The translations under genes and the position numbers were made by a program. Shown piece by piece: positions 53,019 through 61,072 of a DNA stretch of 64,000 bases; the first letter of the stretch is position 1, and each line of letters opens with the position of its first letter. Origin of the DNA: Salipiger sp. IMCC34102 (GTDB taxonomy: Bacteria; Pseudomonadota; Alphaproteobacteria; Rhodobacterales; Rhodobacteraceae); contig NZ_SELQ01000011.1 of the NCBI RefSeq assembly GCF_004145405.1, positions 1 through 64,000 of the forward strand, read 5' to 3'. Below the pieces are notes generated by a model. The model worked only from the letters and a program-made list of their open reading frames with translations, did not search any database and was not told the origin of the DNA.

Positions 53019-53588
53019 ATGGACCTCTCCCCCACGGATCTCGACTCTGTCGTTGTCCTGACCCCGCGCGTCTTCGGCGACAACCGCGGCAGCTTCTTCG
53101 AAAGCTACAACGCCGCGACCCTCGCAGCCCTGGGGATCGACACGCGCTTCGTTCAGGACAACCAATCCCACAGCGCCGAGGCAGGCACCGTCCGCGGATT
53201 GCACTTCCAGTCCCCGCCGCACGCCCAGGCCAAGCTGGTCCGCGTTCTGGCGGGAGAGATCTTCGACGTGGCCGTCGACATCCGCCGCGGCTCTCCGACC
53301 TATGGCCAGTGGACCGGGGCCACGCTGTCGGCCGAGAACCGGGCGCAATTGCTGGTGCCCGCGGGCTTCCTGCACGGGTTCGTCACGCGGGTGCCCGATT
53401 GCGTCGTGGCCTACAAATGCTCCGACGTCTATGCGCCCGACTGCGAAGGGGCGGTGCGCTTCGACGATTCCGACCTCGGCATCGACTGGGGTATCGCCGC
53501 CCGCGACGCGGTTCTGTCCGACAAGGATGCGAAGGCCCCGTCCTTCGCCGACCTCGACACGCCCTTCACCTACGAGGCCCGCCCATGA
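53019..53588 (+). CDS. rmlC: dTDP-4-dehydrorhamnose 3,5-epimerase
   Basis: A 189-residue cupin epimerase: RGSFFESYN, the catalytic His in [19 protein letters not shown], and [10 protein letters not shown], then [12 protein letters not shown] with the active-site Tyr region. It makes dTDP-4-keto-L-rhamnose from dTDP-4-keto-6-deoxyglucose. It is the first gene of rmlC-B-D-A and overlaps rmlB by ATGA. Confidence 0.96.
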   Translation: MDLSPTDLDSVVVLTPRVFGDNRGSFFESYNAATLAALGIDTRFVQDNQSHSAEAGTVRGLHFQSPPHAQAKLVRVLAGEIFDVAVDIRRGSPTYGQWTGATLSAENRAQLLVPAGFLHGFVTRVPDCVVAYKCSDVYAPDCEGAVRFDDSDLGIDWGIAARDAVLSDKDAKAPSFADLDTPFTYEARP

Positions 53589-54634
53589 AGATCCTCGTCA
53601 CCGGGGGTACCGGTTTCATCGGCTCCGCGGTCGTCCTACAGGCGCTCGAAGATGGCCACGAGGTCGTGAACCTCGACAGCCTGACCTACGCCGCGGCGAA
53701 GGCGTCACTGGCGGCGGTCGAAGATCACGACGCCTACGCTTTCGAGCACGCCGACATCCGCGACCGCGAAGCACTCGACCGGATTTTCACAGAACACGCG
53801 CCCGACGCGGTGATGCACCTCGCCGCGGAAAGTCATGTCGATCGTTCCATCGACGGCCCCGCGGCCTTCGTGGAAACCAACGTGCTGGGCACCTTCCACT
53901 TGCTGGAAGCCTCCCGCGCCCATTGGGTGCGCCACGGCAAGCCCGCGGCGTTCCGCTTTCACCACGTCTCTACCGACGAGGTCTTCGGGTCACTGGGCGA
54001 GACCGGCCTGTTCGACGAGGACACCCGCTACGATCCCCGCTCGCCATACTCTGCAAGCAAGGCGGGCTCCGACCACCTCGTTCGCGCCTGGGGGGAAACC
54101 TACGGCCTGCCGATCCTGCTGACGAACTGCTCGAACAATTACGGACCGCGGCAGTTCCCCGAAAAGCTGATCCCCGTGACGATCCTGAACGCGCTGGCGG
54201 GCAAGCCGCTGCCGATCTACGGCAAGGGAGAGAACGTGCGCGACTGGCTCTACGTCGAGGACCACGCGACGGCGCTTCTGAAGGTCCTGACCGAAGCCGC
54301 CCCGGGCGACACCTACGCCATCGGCGGCGAGAACGAGGCGCGCAACATCGACCTCGTGCGGACGCTTTGCGAGATCCTCGATGCCCGCCGCCCCGGCGGC
54401 GCGCCGCACGCCGATCTGATCACCCATGTCACCGACCGCCCCGGCCATGACCAGCGCTACGCCATCGACCCCAGCCGCATCCGCGAAAAGCTGGGCTGGC
54501 GGCCCTCGCTGGAGTTGCGCGAAGGACTGGAGCGGACGGTCGACTGGTATCTCGCCAACGAAGACTGGTGGCGCCCGCTGCAATCCCGCGCCGGCGTGGG
54601 TGAACGGTTGGGCAATGATAGGGTGACCCCATGA
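53585..54634 (+). CDS. rmlB: dTDP-glucose 4,6-dehydratase
   Basis: A 349-residue extended SDR: NAD-binding [10 protein letters not shown] (residues 7-16), [30 protein letters not shown] with the Asp-Glu acid-base pair, and [11 protein letters not shown] with the Tyr-x3-Lys catalytic pair. It converts dTDP-glucose to the 4-keto-6-deoxy sugar. The start overlaps the rmlC stop and the stop overlaps the rmlD start. Confidence 0.97.
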   Translation: MKILVTGGTGFIGSAVVLQALEDGHEVVNLDSLTYAAAKASLAAVEDHDAYAFEHADIRDREALDRIFTEHAPDAVMHLAAESHVDRSIDGPAAFVETNVLGTFHLLEASRAHWVRHGKPAAFRFHHVSTDEVFGSLGETGLFDEDTRYDPRSPYSASKAGSDHLVRAWGETYGLPILLTNCSNNYGPRQFPEKLIPVTILNALAGKPLPIYGKGENVRDWLYVEDHATALLKVLTEAAPGDTYAIGGENEARNIDLVRTLCEILDARRPGGAPHADLITHVTDRPGHDQRYAIDPSRIREKLGWRPSLELREGLERTVDWYLANEDWWRPLQSRAGVGERLGNDRVTP

Positions 54635-55485
54635 AGGTCCTCGTCTTCGGCCGCACCGGTCAGGTCGCCCGCGCGCTGATCGACGCGGCCCCCGGGCACG
54701 GCTGCACGATAGAGGCCCTGAACCGCGAGGCCGCCGACCTGAGCGATCCGCAGGCCTGTGCCGCGGCCATCGCGGCCACGGATGCGCAGGCCGTGATCAA
54801 CGCCGCCGCCTGGACGGGCGTCGATGCCGCCGAAGACCACGAGGCCGAGGCGCATGTCATCAACGCGGAGGCCCCCGGCGCCATGGCCCGCGCCTGCGCA
54901 CAGGCGAACCTGCCCTTCGTCCATCTCTCGACCGATTACGTCTTCGACGGCAGCCCGGGCGCCGCCTGGGCGCCCGACGCCCCCACCGGTCCGCTATCGG
55001 CCTACGGTCGCACGAAGCTTGCGGGCGAACGCGCCGTGATGGACGGCGATGCGAAAGCCGTCGTCCTGCGCACCGCCTGGGTCTTCGACGGGCGGGGCAA
55101 GAACTTCGTCACCACCATGCTGCGGCTGTCGGAAACCCGGGACACGCTTACGGTCGTCGGCGACCAGGTCGGCGGACCGACCCCCGCCGCCGCCATCGCC
55201 GATGCCTGCCTGCAACTGGTCGAACAACTGCGCTCCGGCGCGCCGGGCGGGCTTTATCATTTCAGCGGGGCCCCGGACGTCAGCTGGGCCGACTTCGCCC
55301 GCGCGATCTTCGAAGAGGCCGGAGCCGACGTCACCGTTACCGATATCACGACCGCCGACTATCCGACCCCCGCACGGCGTCCCGCGAACTCTGCACTCGA
55401 TTGCACCTCGCTGAGGGAGACCTACGGCATCGCCCGCCCGGACTGGCGCCTAGCCCTCAAGGACATCATCGGAGAGATCGTATGA
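54631..55485 (+). CDS. rmlD: dTDP-4-dehydrorhamnose reductase
   Basis: A 284-residue [14 protein letters not shown] at the N-terminus, [28 protein letters not shown] and [13 protein letters not shown] with the Tyr-x3-Lys pair. It reduces the 4-keto sugar to dTDP-L-rhamnose. Coupled to rmlB and rmlA by ATGA overlaps. Confidence 0.96.
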   Translation: MKVLVFGRTGQVARALIDAAPGHGCTIEALNREAADLSDPQACAAAIAATDAQAVINAAAWTGVDAAEDHEAEAHVINAEAPGAMARACAQANLPFVHLSTDYVFDGSPGAAWAPDAPTGPLSAYGRTKLAGERAVMDGDAKAVVLRTAWVFDGRGKNFVTTMLRLSETRDTLTVVGDQVGGPTPAAAIADACLQLVEQLRSGAPGGLYHFSGAPDVSWADFARAIFEEAGADVTVTDITTADYPTPARRPANSALDCTSLRETYGIARPDWRLALKDIIGEIV

Positions 55486-56348
55486 CCCAGCGCAAGGGCC
55501 TCATCCTCGCCGGCGGAACCGGCAGCCGCCTCTGGCCGATCACGCAAGGCCTGTCGAAGCAACTGATGCCGATCTACGACAAGCCGATGATCTACTACCC
55601 GCTGTCGGTGCTCATGCTGGCCGGCATCCGAGAGATCGGGATCATCACCACGCCGGAGGATCAGGCACAGTTCCGCAACCTCATGGGCGATGGGTCGCAA
55701 TGGGGGCTTGCGATCGAATGGCTGGTCCAGCCCAGCCCCGACGGCCTGGCGCAGGCCTACCTGATCGCCGAGGATTTTCTCGACGGCGCCCCCAGCGCGA
55801 TGGTCCTGGGCGACAACATCTTCTTCGGGCACGGCCTGCCGGAACTGCTGGCAAGCGCCGATCAGGGCAGCGGCGGCACGGTCTTCGGCTACCGCGTCTC
55901 CGACCCCGAGCGCTACGGCGTCGTCGGCATGGATACCGACGGCGCCGTAACGCAGATCGTGGAAAAACCCGCGCAGCCGCCGTCGAACTACGCCGTGACG
56001 GGTCTCTACTTCCTGGACGGCAGCGCGCCGAACCGCGCACGCGGGATCACCCCCTCGGCGCGCGGCGAGCTCGAGATCACGGCCCTGCTGGAGACCTACC
56101 TCGCCGACGGTACCCTCAATGTCGAGCGCATGGGTAGAGGCTACGCCTGGCTCGACACCGGCACCCATGCCTCCCTGCTGGAGGCGGGCAACTTCGTGCG
56201 CACCCTGCAATCGCGGCAAGGCATGCAGACCGGCTGCCCCGAGGAGATCGCCTACCAGAGCGGCTGGATCGATCAGGCCGCCCTGCTCACGCTTGCGGAC
56301 CGCTATGCCAAGACCGAATACGGGGCCTACCTTCGGGGCCTGATCTAG
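55482..56348 (+). CDS. rmlA: Glucose-1-phosphate thymidylyltransferase
   Basis: A 288-residue nucleotidyltransferase: LILAGGTGSRLWPITQGLSK (uridylyl/thymidylyl loop, residues 7-26), KQLMPIYDKPMIYYPLS, LGDNIFFGHGL with the metal-binding Asp, and VEKPAQPPSNYAVTGLYF. It makes dTDP-glucose from glucose-1-phosphate and dTTP, the first step of the rmlABCD pathway. Last gene of the operon. Confidence 0.97.
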   Translation: MTQRKGLILAGGTGSRLWPITQGLSKQLMPIYDKPMIYYPLSVLMLAGIREIGIITTPEDQAQFRNLMGDGSQWGLAIEWLVQPSPDGLAQAYLIAEDFLDGAPSAMVLGDNIFFGHGLPELLASADQGSGGTVFGYRVSDPERYGVVGMDTDGAVTQIVEKPAQPPSNYAVTGLYFLDGSAPNRARGITPSARGELEITALLETYLADGTLNVERMGRGYAWLDTGTHASLLEAGNFVRTLQSRQGMQTGCPEEIAYQSGWIDQAALLTLADRYAKTEYGAYLRGLI

Positions 56349-56581
56349 CCGCGTTCCGCCGGCGATCGGATTGCTCGCCCCCGCCTTCCGGCCGCGCGGC
56401 CGCCAAGGTCATCCATCTGCGCAACCGATGGTCGATTACGCGTCGCCCCCCTTCATCTGGCCAGATAAACTCCCGCCGGAGGCTCCCGCACCCTCGGCAC
56501 GCGCCGACGGTTCGATCCCTCCCGACCGAGAGGTCATCCAGCACTCACCGATCCAGGACGGCGAAACCGGGCGCATAGGGC

Positions 56582-57139
56582 TCACTCGGCCTGAACCGCC
56601 CCCATGAAGCGGTCGCGGATCGTGACGGGGTCCATCGTGATGACGGGCATCTTCGCGTTGCCGCTGTCGCATTTCACGACGATCACCGTCTTCTCGCCCG
56701 CCTCCAGCGCGCGCTGGAGCGCCTGGCCCGCGTCTTCGCCGCGGCATTCGACGACCCGCTCGGTTCCGCAGGCGCGTGCCACCTCGGCGAGCGAGGTGCG
56801 CTGGCCCGCGTAGGTCGGCTGATCGCCGGTAGATCCGTAGGAGCCGTTGTCGATGATCAGAAGGATGAAGTTCGGCGCATGGGTATTGCCGATCGTCGCG
56901 AGCGTGCCGAGGTTCGTCAGCACCGACCCGTCGCCGTCGATCACGATCACCGGTTTCTTCTGCGCCACGGCGAGGCCCAGCCCAATCGAGGAGGCAAGCC
57001 CCATGGTCCCCAGCATGTAAAAGTTCGACGGCTCGTCCTGGATGGCGTGCAGTTCCTGGCTGGGGATGCCAATGTTGCAGACCACCAGGCGGTCTTTCAG
57101 GACGGGTGCCATGTCACGCAGAATCTCGGAACGGATCAT
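56582..57139 (-). CDS. comE: Sulfopyruvate decarboxylase, beta subunit (ComE-like)
   Basis: A 185-residue thiamine-diphosphate-binding C-terminal domain protein with the ThDP/Mg motif VIDGDGSVLTNLGTLATIGN (about residues 68-87) and the preceding GTMGLASSIGLGLAVA. Together with the small alpha subunit (comD, overlapping upstream) it forms the split decarboxylase that turns 3-sulfopyruvate into sulfoacetaldehyde and CO2. Split phosphonopyruvate decarboxylases look similar; the adjoining hpsN-like gene favours the sulfonate. The ATG at 57139 overlaps the comD stop. Confidence 0.85.
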   Translation of the reverse strand: MIRSEILRDMAPVLKDRLVVCNIGIPSQELHAIQDEPSNFYMLGTMGLASSIGLGLAVAQKKPVIVIDGDGSVLTNLGTLATIGNTHAPNFILLIIDNGSYGSTGDQPTYAGQRTSLAEVARACGTERVVECRGEDAGQALQRALEAGEKTVIVVKCDSGNAKMPVITMDPVTIRDRFMGAVQAE

Positions 57140-57642
57140 TGGTCGCCATAGCCTCCCCAGAAGGTCGCGTCGGTCAGGATCGCGACAGGCTTGTTGCACA
57201 TGAAGGTGTATTTCAGGATCGGGTCCAGCTCATCGGCGTCCGACTGACGGTGGAAATGGTAGGTCGGGATGTTCATCTGCGACAGGATCGCCTTGGTATG
57301 GACCGCCATCTCCACCTGGCAAGCGACCGGCTCGCGCAGCTCTCCGCGGTAGGAAATCAGCATCGGCAACGGCAGGCGGTAATACTGGATCAGCGTGGCA
57401 AGCGTGTTCACCGTCACGCCCAGCGCGGTGTTCTGCATGATGATCGCGGGCCGCTTGCCGCCCATAAAGGCACCCGCACAAAGCCCCATGCCCTCGTCTT
57501 CCTTGGTGCAGGGAACGTGTCGGATCGCGTCGCGGGTATCGATCTCGGCGATGACGCCGGCCAGTTGCTTGCACGGGACGGTGGTCACGAAGGAGATGTC
57601 GTTGGCGATCAGATCGTCCACGATCCGGGCGTCGATGCTCAT
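57136..57642 (-). CDS. comD: Sulfopyruvate decarboxylase, alpha subunit (ComD-like)
   Basis: A 168-residue ThDP-enzyme N-terminal (pyrimidine-binding) domain protein: ISFVTTVPCKQLAGVI, VPCTKEDEGMGLCAGAFMGG with the conserved Glu that activates ThDP, and MQNTALGVTVNTLATL. It pairs with comE. The start overlaps the stop of the hpsN-like gene (ATGA), so the order hpsN-comD-comE is one transcript. Confidence 0.85.
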   Translation of the reverse strand: MSIDARIVDDLIANDISFVTTVPCKQLAGVIAEIDTRDAIRHVPCTKEDEGMGLCAGAFMGGKRPAIIMQNTALGVTVNTLATLIQYYRLPLPMLISYRGELREPVACQVEMAVHTKAILSQMNIPTYHFHRQSDADELDPILKYTFMCNKPVAILTDATFWGGYGDQ

Positions 57643-58964
57643 GGGTGGGCCTCTCGGTTGTCGGCGGTCAGATCGAAGGTCTCGCCCGGGAAGTAACGGG
57701 CCAGTCGTGCGTCGGCGGCACGGGCGTGGCCTTCCATTCCTTCGAGGCGGGAGATGCGGGCCGTCGCCTCCGCCACCCGGCGAGCCCCCTGCGGTGTGGC
57801 GCGCTGCCAGGTGACGATGCGCAAGAACTTGTGGACCGAGAGGCCGCCCGTGTAACTCGCCGCGGCAGAGGTCGGCAGCACGTGGTTCGTTCCCGTCGCC
57901 TTGTCGCCGTAGGCCACGGTGACCTCCTCGCCCAGAAAGAGAGAGCCGTAGCTGTGCAGTCGGTCGAGCCACCAGTCCAGGTCCGCCGCCATGACGGTCA
58001 GATGTTCCGGGGCGTAGCTTTCCGAGCAGGCCACCATGCCCTCCCGGTCGGCGCAGAGGACGACCTCGGCGTAGTCGCGCCAGGCGCCCGCGGCGGCGCT
58101 GCGATTGGGTTCCGGCAGATCGTCGATCAGCGCGGGCACCTGGGCGATGACGGCATAGGCCAGGGCTTCGTCGTCGGTGACCAGCCAGACGGGGGAATTC
58201 GCCCCGTGCTCGGCCTGGCTTACGAGGTCGATGGCGATGAGCCGCGGGTCGGCGGTCGCGTCCGCCAGCACGAGGCTGTCGGTCGGGCCCGCGACCATGT
58301 CGATCCCCACCCTTCCGAAAAGCTGTCGCTTGGCTTCCGCGACATAGGCGTTGCCGGGGCCCACGAGGATCTTCGCGGGCGGCAGGTCGAACAGCCCGAA
58401 GGCCATCGCCGCGACCCCCTGCACCCCTCCCATGGCGAGGATCCTGTCGGCCCCGCCAAGGTCTGCGGCATGAACGATCGCGGGGTTCACCCCGATCCCC
58501 GGCCGCGGCGGAGAGCAGGCGACGACATGACCGCACCCCGCCACCTTGGCCGTCGTCACGGTCATGATGGCGCTGGCGACATGGGCGTAGCGGCCGCCGG
58601 GCACGTAGGCCCCCGCGGCGTCGACGGGGATGATCCTTTGCCCCACGGTCAGGCCGGGCTGCACGTCGATGCGCGCATCCTTCAGCGTGTCGCGCTGGGT
58701 CTGCGCCACGCGGGCGACGTTGTCCTGGGCGAAGGCGATATCCTCTCGCAGGCGCGCGGGGACCTGCGCGCTGGCCGCCGCGATATCGGCCGAGGCAAGG
58801 ATTAGGGGGCCGTCGTAGCCATCGAACTGCGCGGCGTATCGCAAGGCGGCGTCCTCGCCCTCCCTCTCGATGGTGGCCAGGATCTCCTGCACGGTCGCGG
58901 CGATGTCCGGCGCATCGGTGCGCGCGGTCCGCGTGGCCCTTTTGAGGTAGATCCGCTCGCGCAT
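57639..58964 (-). CDS. hpsN: Histidinol dehydrogenase-like sulfopropanediol dehydrogenase (HpsN-like)
   Basis: A 441-residue protein of the histidinol dehydrogenase fold: PGGRYAHVASAIMTV, KILVGPGNAYVAEAKR, GPTDSLVLAD, SQAEHGANSPVWLVTDD, ESYAPEHL and a final SVHKFLRIVTWQ. The family includes HpsN, which oxidises (R)-2,3-dihydroxypropane-1-sulfonate in two steps to sulfolactate. Coupling to comDE, which acts on sulfopyruvate, favours HpsN over the histidine-pathway HisD. The ATG at 58964 is used since the extra N-terminal frame is not HisD-like. Sulfolactate-to-sulfopyruvate enzymes (slcD, comC) are not in the window. Confidence 0.78.
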   Translation of the reverse strand: MRERIYLKRATRTARTDAPDIAATVQEILATIEREGEDAALRYAAQFDGYDGPLILASADIAAASAQVPARLREDIAFAQDNVARVAQTQRDTLKDARIDVQPGLTVGQRIIPVDAAGAYVPGGRYAHVASAIMTVTTAKVAGCGHVVACSPPRPGIGVNPAIVHAADLGGADRILAMGGVQGVAAMAFGLFDLPPAKILVGPGNAYVAEAKRQLFGRVGIDMVAGPTDSLVLADATADPRLIAIDLVSQAEHGANSPVWLVTDDEALAYAVIAQVPALIDDLPEPNRSAAAGAWRDYAEVVLCADREGMVACSESYAPEHLTVMAADLDWWLDRLHSYGSLFLGEEVTVAYGDKATGTNHVLPTSAAASYTGGLSVHKFLRIVTWQRATPQGARRVAEATARISRLEGMEGHARAADARLARYFPGETFDLTADNREAHP

Positions 58965-59206
58965 GATCGGGGTCCGAAGCTGTGTCGGGATCACGTTACG
59001 GCAAGGGCGAGGCAATGCAAGCGCGGGCTTCGCGGCGCAATGCTCGAACCGGGCGCACCCGCACGCCCCTTTTGCAGGACGACCACGCGGCGCACGGGCC
59101 GAGAAATAGACCTCTTCACACTCCATCAGGGGACCGTAAGCGGTTTCCCATTGCCGCCTGGACCCCTACATAAGGCAAAACGCCCTGCGATCGAAAGGAC
59201 CGCCCC

Positions 59207-60145
59207 ATGACCAGTGAACTCGACCAACTGCGAGAGATGACCACCGTGGTCGCCGACACCGGAGAGGTGGCCGCCGTCAAGCGGCTGGAGCCCGTGGATT
59301 GCACGACCAACCCCTCCCTCGTGCTCAAGGCCGCCTCTGACGAGGCGTCCAAGGACATGATCGACGCCGAGATCAAGAAAGGCCGCGCGGCGGACCTGTC
59401 GCCCGAGGAGATCACCGCCACGCTGACCGTCGCCGTCGGCGCGGAACTGACGAAGCTGGTGCCGGGGCGGGTGTCAACGGAAGTCGACGCGCGGCTGTCC
59501 TTCGACACCGATGCCTCCGTCGAGCGCGCGCGCGCCATCGTGGCCGACTACAAGGCGCGCAGCGTCGACAAGGACCGCATCCTGATCAAGCTCGCCTCGA
59601 CCTGGGAAGGGATCCGCGCCGCCGAGATCCTTCAGAAGGACGGCATCGACTGCAACCTGACGCTGCTCTTCTCCATGGCCCAAGCCATCGCCTGCGCCGA
59701 GGCGGGCGCCTTCCTGATCTCGCCCTTCGTGGGGCGCATCACCGATTGGTACAAGGCGCGCGACGGCGTGAAGGGATACCTGCCCGACGACGATCCGGGC
59801 GTGAAATCGGTCCGCAAGATCTACGATTACTACAAGTGCAACGGGATCGAGACGGTGGTCATGGGGGCCTCGTTCCGCAACATCCACCAGATCGAGGCGC
59901 TGGCGGGCTGCGACCGGCTCACGATCTCTCCCGATCTGCTGGACGAACTGGCGAAGAAACAGGCGGACCTGCCACGCAAGCTGTCGCCCACCAAGGCCGA
60001 ACGGTCCGAGCGTCGTACGATGGACGAGGCCGCCTTCCGCTGGGAGATGAACGCCGATCCGATGGCGACCGAGAAATTGGCCGAAGGTATCCGCAAGTTC
60101 GACGCGGACCACCAGAAGCTGATCGAACTCGTCACCAACTGGTGA
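59207..60145 (+). CDS. tal: Transaldolase
   Basis: A 312-residue classical TalA/B-type transaldolase: [12 protein letters not shown], Schiff-base Lys K128 in [44 protein letters not shown] and [19 protein letters not shown]. Length and motifs are those of the pentose-phosphate enzyme. Single gene with its own promoter in the 242-bp gap and a strong terminator after it. Confidence 0.97.
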   Translation: MTSELDQLREMTTVVADTGEVAAVKRLEPVDCTTNPSLVLKAASDEASKDMIDAEIKKGRAADLSPEEITATLTVAVGAELTKLVPGRVSTEVDARLSFDTDASVERARAIVADYKARSVDKDRILIKLASTWEGIRAAEILQKDGIDCNLTLLFSMAQAIACAEAGAFLISPFVGRITDWYKARDGVKGYLPDDDPGVKSVRKIYDYYKCNGIETVVMGASFRNIHQIEALAGCDRLTISPDLLDELAKKQADLPRKLSPTKAERSERRTMDEAAFRWEMNADPMATEKLAEGIRKFDADHQKLIELVTNW

Positions 60146-60152
60146 GCGCGCA

Positions 60153-60187
60153 GGCGGCGCGCCGCATGCCAGGTGCGCCGCCCTTTT
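60153..60187 (+). terminator. Rho-independent terminator after tal
   Basis: Stem GGCGGCGC / GCGCCGCC (8 bp, extended by 3 inner pairs), then C-TTTT-CC. It starts 8 bp after the transaldolase stop. Confidence 0.8.
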
Positions 60188-60508
60188 CCGTCGTAACAAC
60201 ATGCCGGCGGGACCTTGCGGTGGCCTCGCGGTGGCCCCTAAGGGCGGGTGAAGGTCGACGTTGCAAGGCGGCGGCCTCAAAACTTTAAGAAATGGGGGCC
60301 CATTTCCGAGCCATACTCGCGGGGGATCAAGATGCGATGCCCTGCAACCGGACCAGACCGGTCGACGATGTCTGACTTGTGAAACGCTAATCTACTTTAG
60401 GATCAGGCGAGGTCCTGCCTATGGGCATTGCGACGCCCCTGTGAAATTACGTAGATCATGCAAGAAAGTGTTTCACCGCCGGGTGACTTGGAAGGTAAGA
60501 CCGCCCAG
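60188..60508. other. Upstream region of the heme oxygenase-phytochrome operon
   Basis: About 320 bp without a gene. It holds a perfect palindrome at 60289-60306 and must hold the promoter for the downstream light-sensing operon. No -35/-10 pair could be fixed with confidence. Confidence 0.5.
60289..60306. promoter_or_regulatory. Perfect palindrome upstream of heme oxygenase
   Basis: GAAATGGG, two bases (GG), then CCCATTTC: 8-bp perfect inverted arms, about 200 bp before the heme-oxygenase start. It could be an operator or a small hairpin; no T-run follows, so it is not a standard terminator. The binding protein is unknown. Confidence 0.5.
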
Positions 60509-61069
60509 ATGAACGCCGATTTTCGTCATGATCTGAAGGCCCGCACGCAGGCAGAGCATGACCGCGTGGACGCTGCGCTGTCCGCCCTCAACCTGGCGGT
60601 GGCCCCCGACTTCATCCGCTTTCTGAGCCTGCATCGCGCCTGTTTCGGGGCAATGGTGCAGGCCTGCACGCACGGCAGCGCGATGCAGGACACGTTAAAT
60701 GACATTTGCACGCGCATCGACGACGATCTTCATACGCTGGGGGCCCCCCCGGTGGCGAGCCTTCCCGTCGATCTCGGCCGGGTCGATCCACTTGCACTGG
60801 ATTACATGCTGGAAGGGTCGCGCCTGGGCTCCAAGGTGCTGCGCCGCGCCTGGGTGCAGTCCGATGACGTCGTGGTGCGAAAAGCCGGGCGTTACTTCGC
60901 GACCCCCGCCCCGGTAGAGCGTTGGCGCGCCGTCTGCGCGAAGCTCTCCGACATCGATGCCGACAGCCCCCGCGCGGCCTGTATCGTGGCGGACGCCAAG
61001 CGGCTTTTCGGGCTCTTCACCTTCGCGCCCGTCGTGCGCGACGACCGTCCCGTGCGGCAGGCGGTCTGA
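60509..61069 (+). CDS. Biliverdin-producing heme oxygenase
   Basis: A 186-residue heme oxygenase-like protein. DLKARTQAEHDRVDAALSAL supplies the proximal His region near residue 17, and LDYMLEGSRLGSKVLRRA (about 106-123) is the distal helix with the conserved Gly-rich kink (EGSRLGS). It opens heme to biliverdin, the chromophore of the bacteriophytochrome encoded 3 bp downstream. The start at 60509 follows GGAAGG; an earlier in-frame ATG adds 17 non-family residues. Confidence 0.88.
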   Translation: MNADFRHDLKARTQAEHDRVDAALSALNLAVAPDFIRFLSLHRACFGAMVQACTHGSAMQDTLNDICTRIDDDLHTLGAPPVASLPVDLGRVDPLALDYMLEGSRLGSKVLRRAWVQSDDVVVRKAGRYFATPAPVERWRAVCAKLSDIDADSPRAACIVADAKRLFGLFTFAPVVRDDRPVRQAV

Positions 61070-61072
61070 CGC

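Noticed and set aside
57639-58964. Histidinol dehydrogenase of histidine biosynthesis
   Set aside because: The fold matches, but the gene is coupled by ATGA to comD and comE and has no his genes nearby, so a sulfonate dehydrogenase role is more likely. This is not fully excluded.
59207-60145. Transaldolase as part of a sulfoquinovose (sulfo-TAL) pathway with comDE and hpsN
   Set aside because: It has the standard TalB motifs and length, is on the opposite strand with its own terminator, and no sulfoquinovosidase, isomerase or sulfolactaldehyde enzyme is near. A housekeeping role is simpler.
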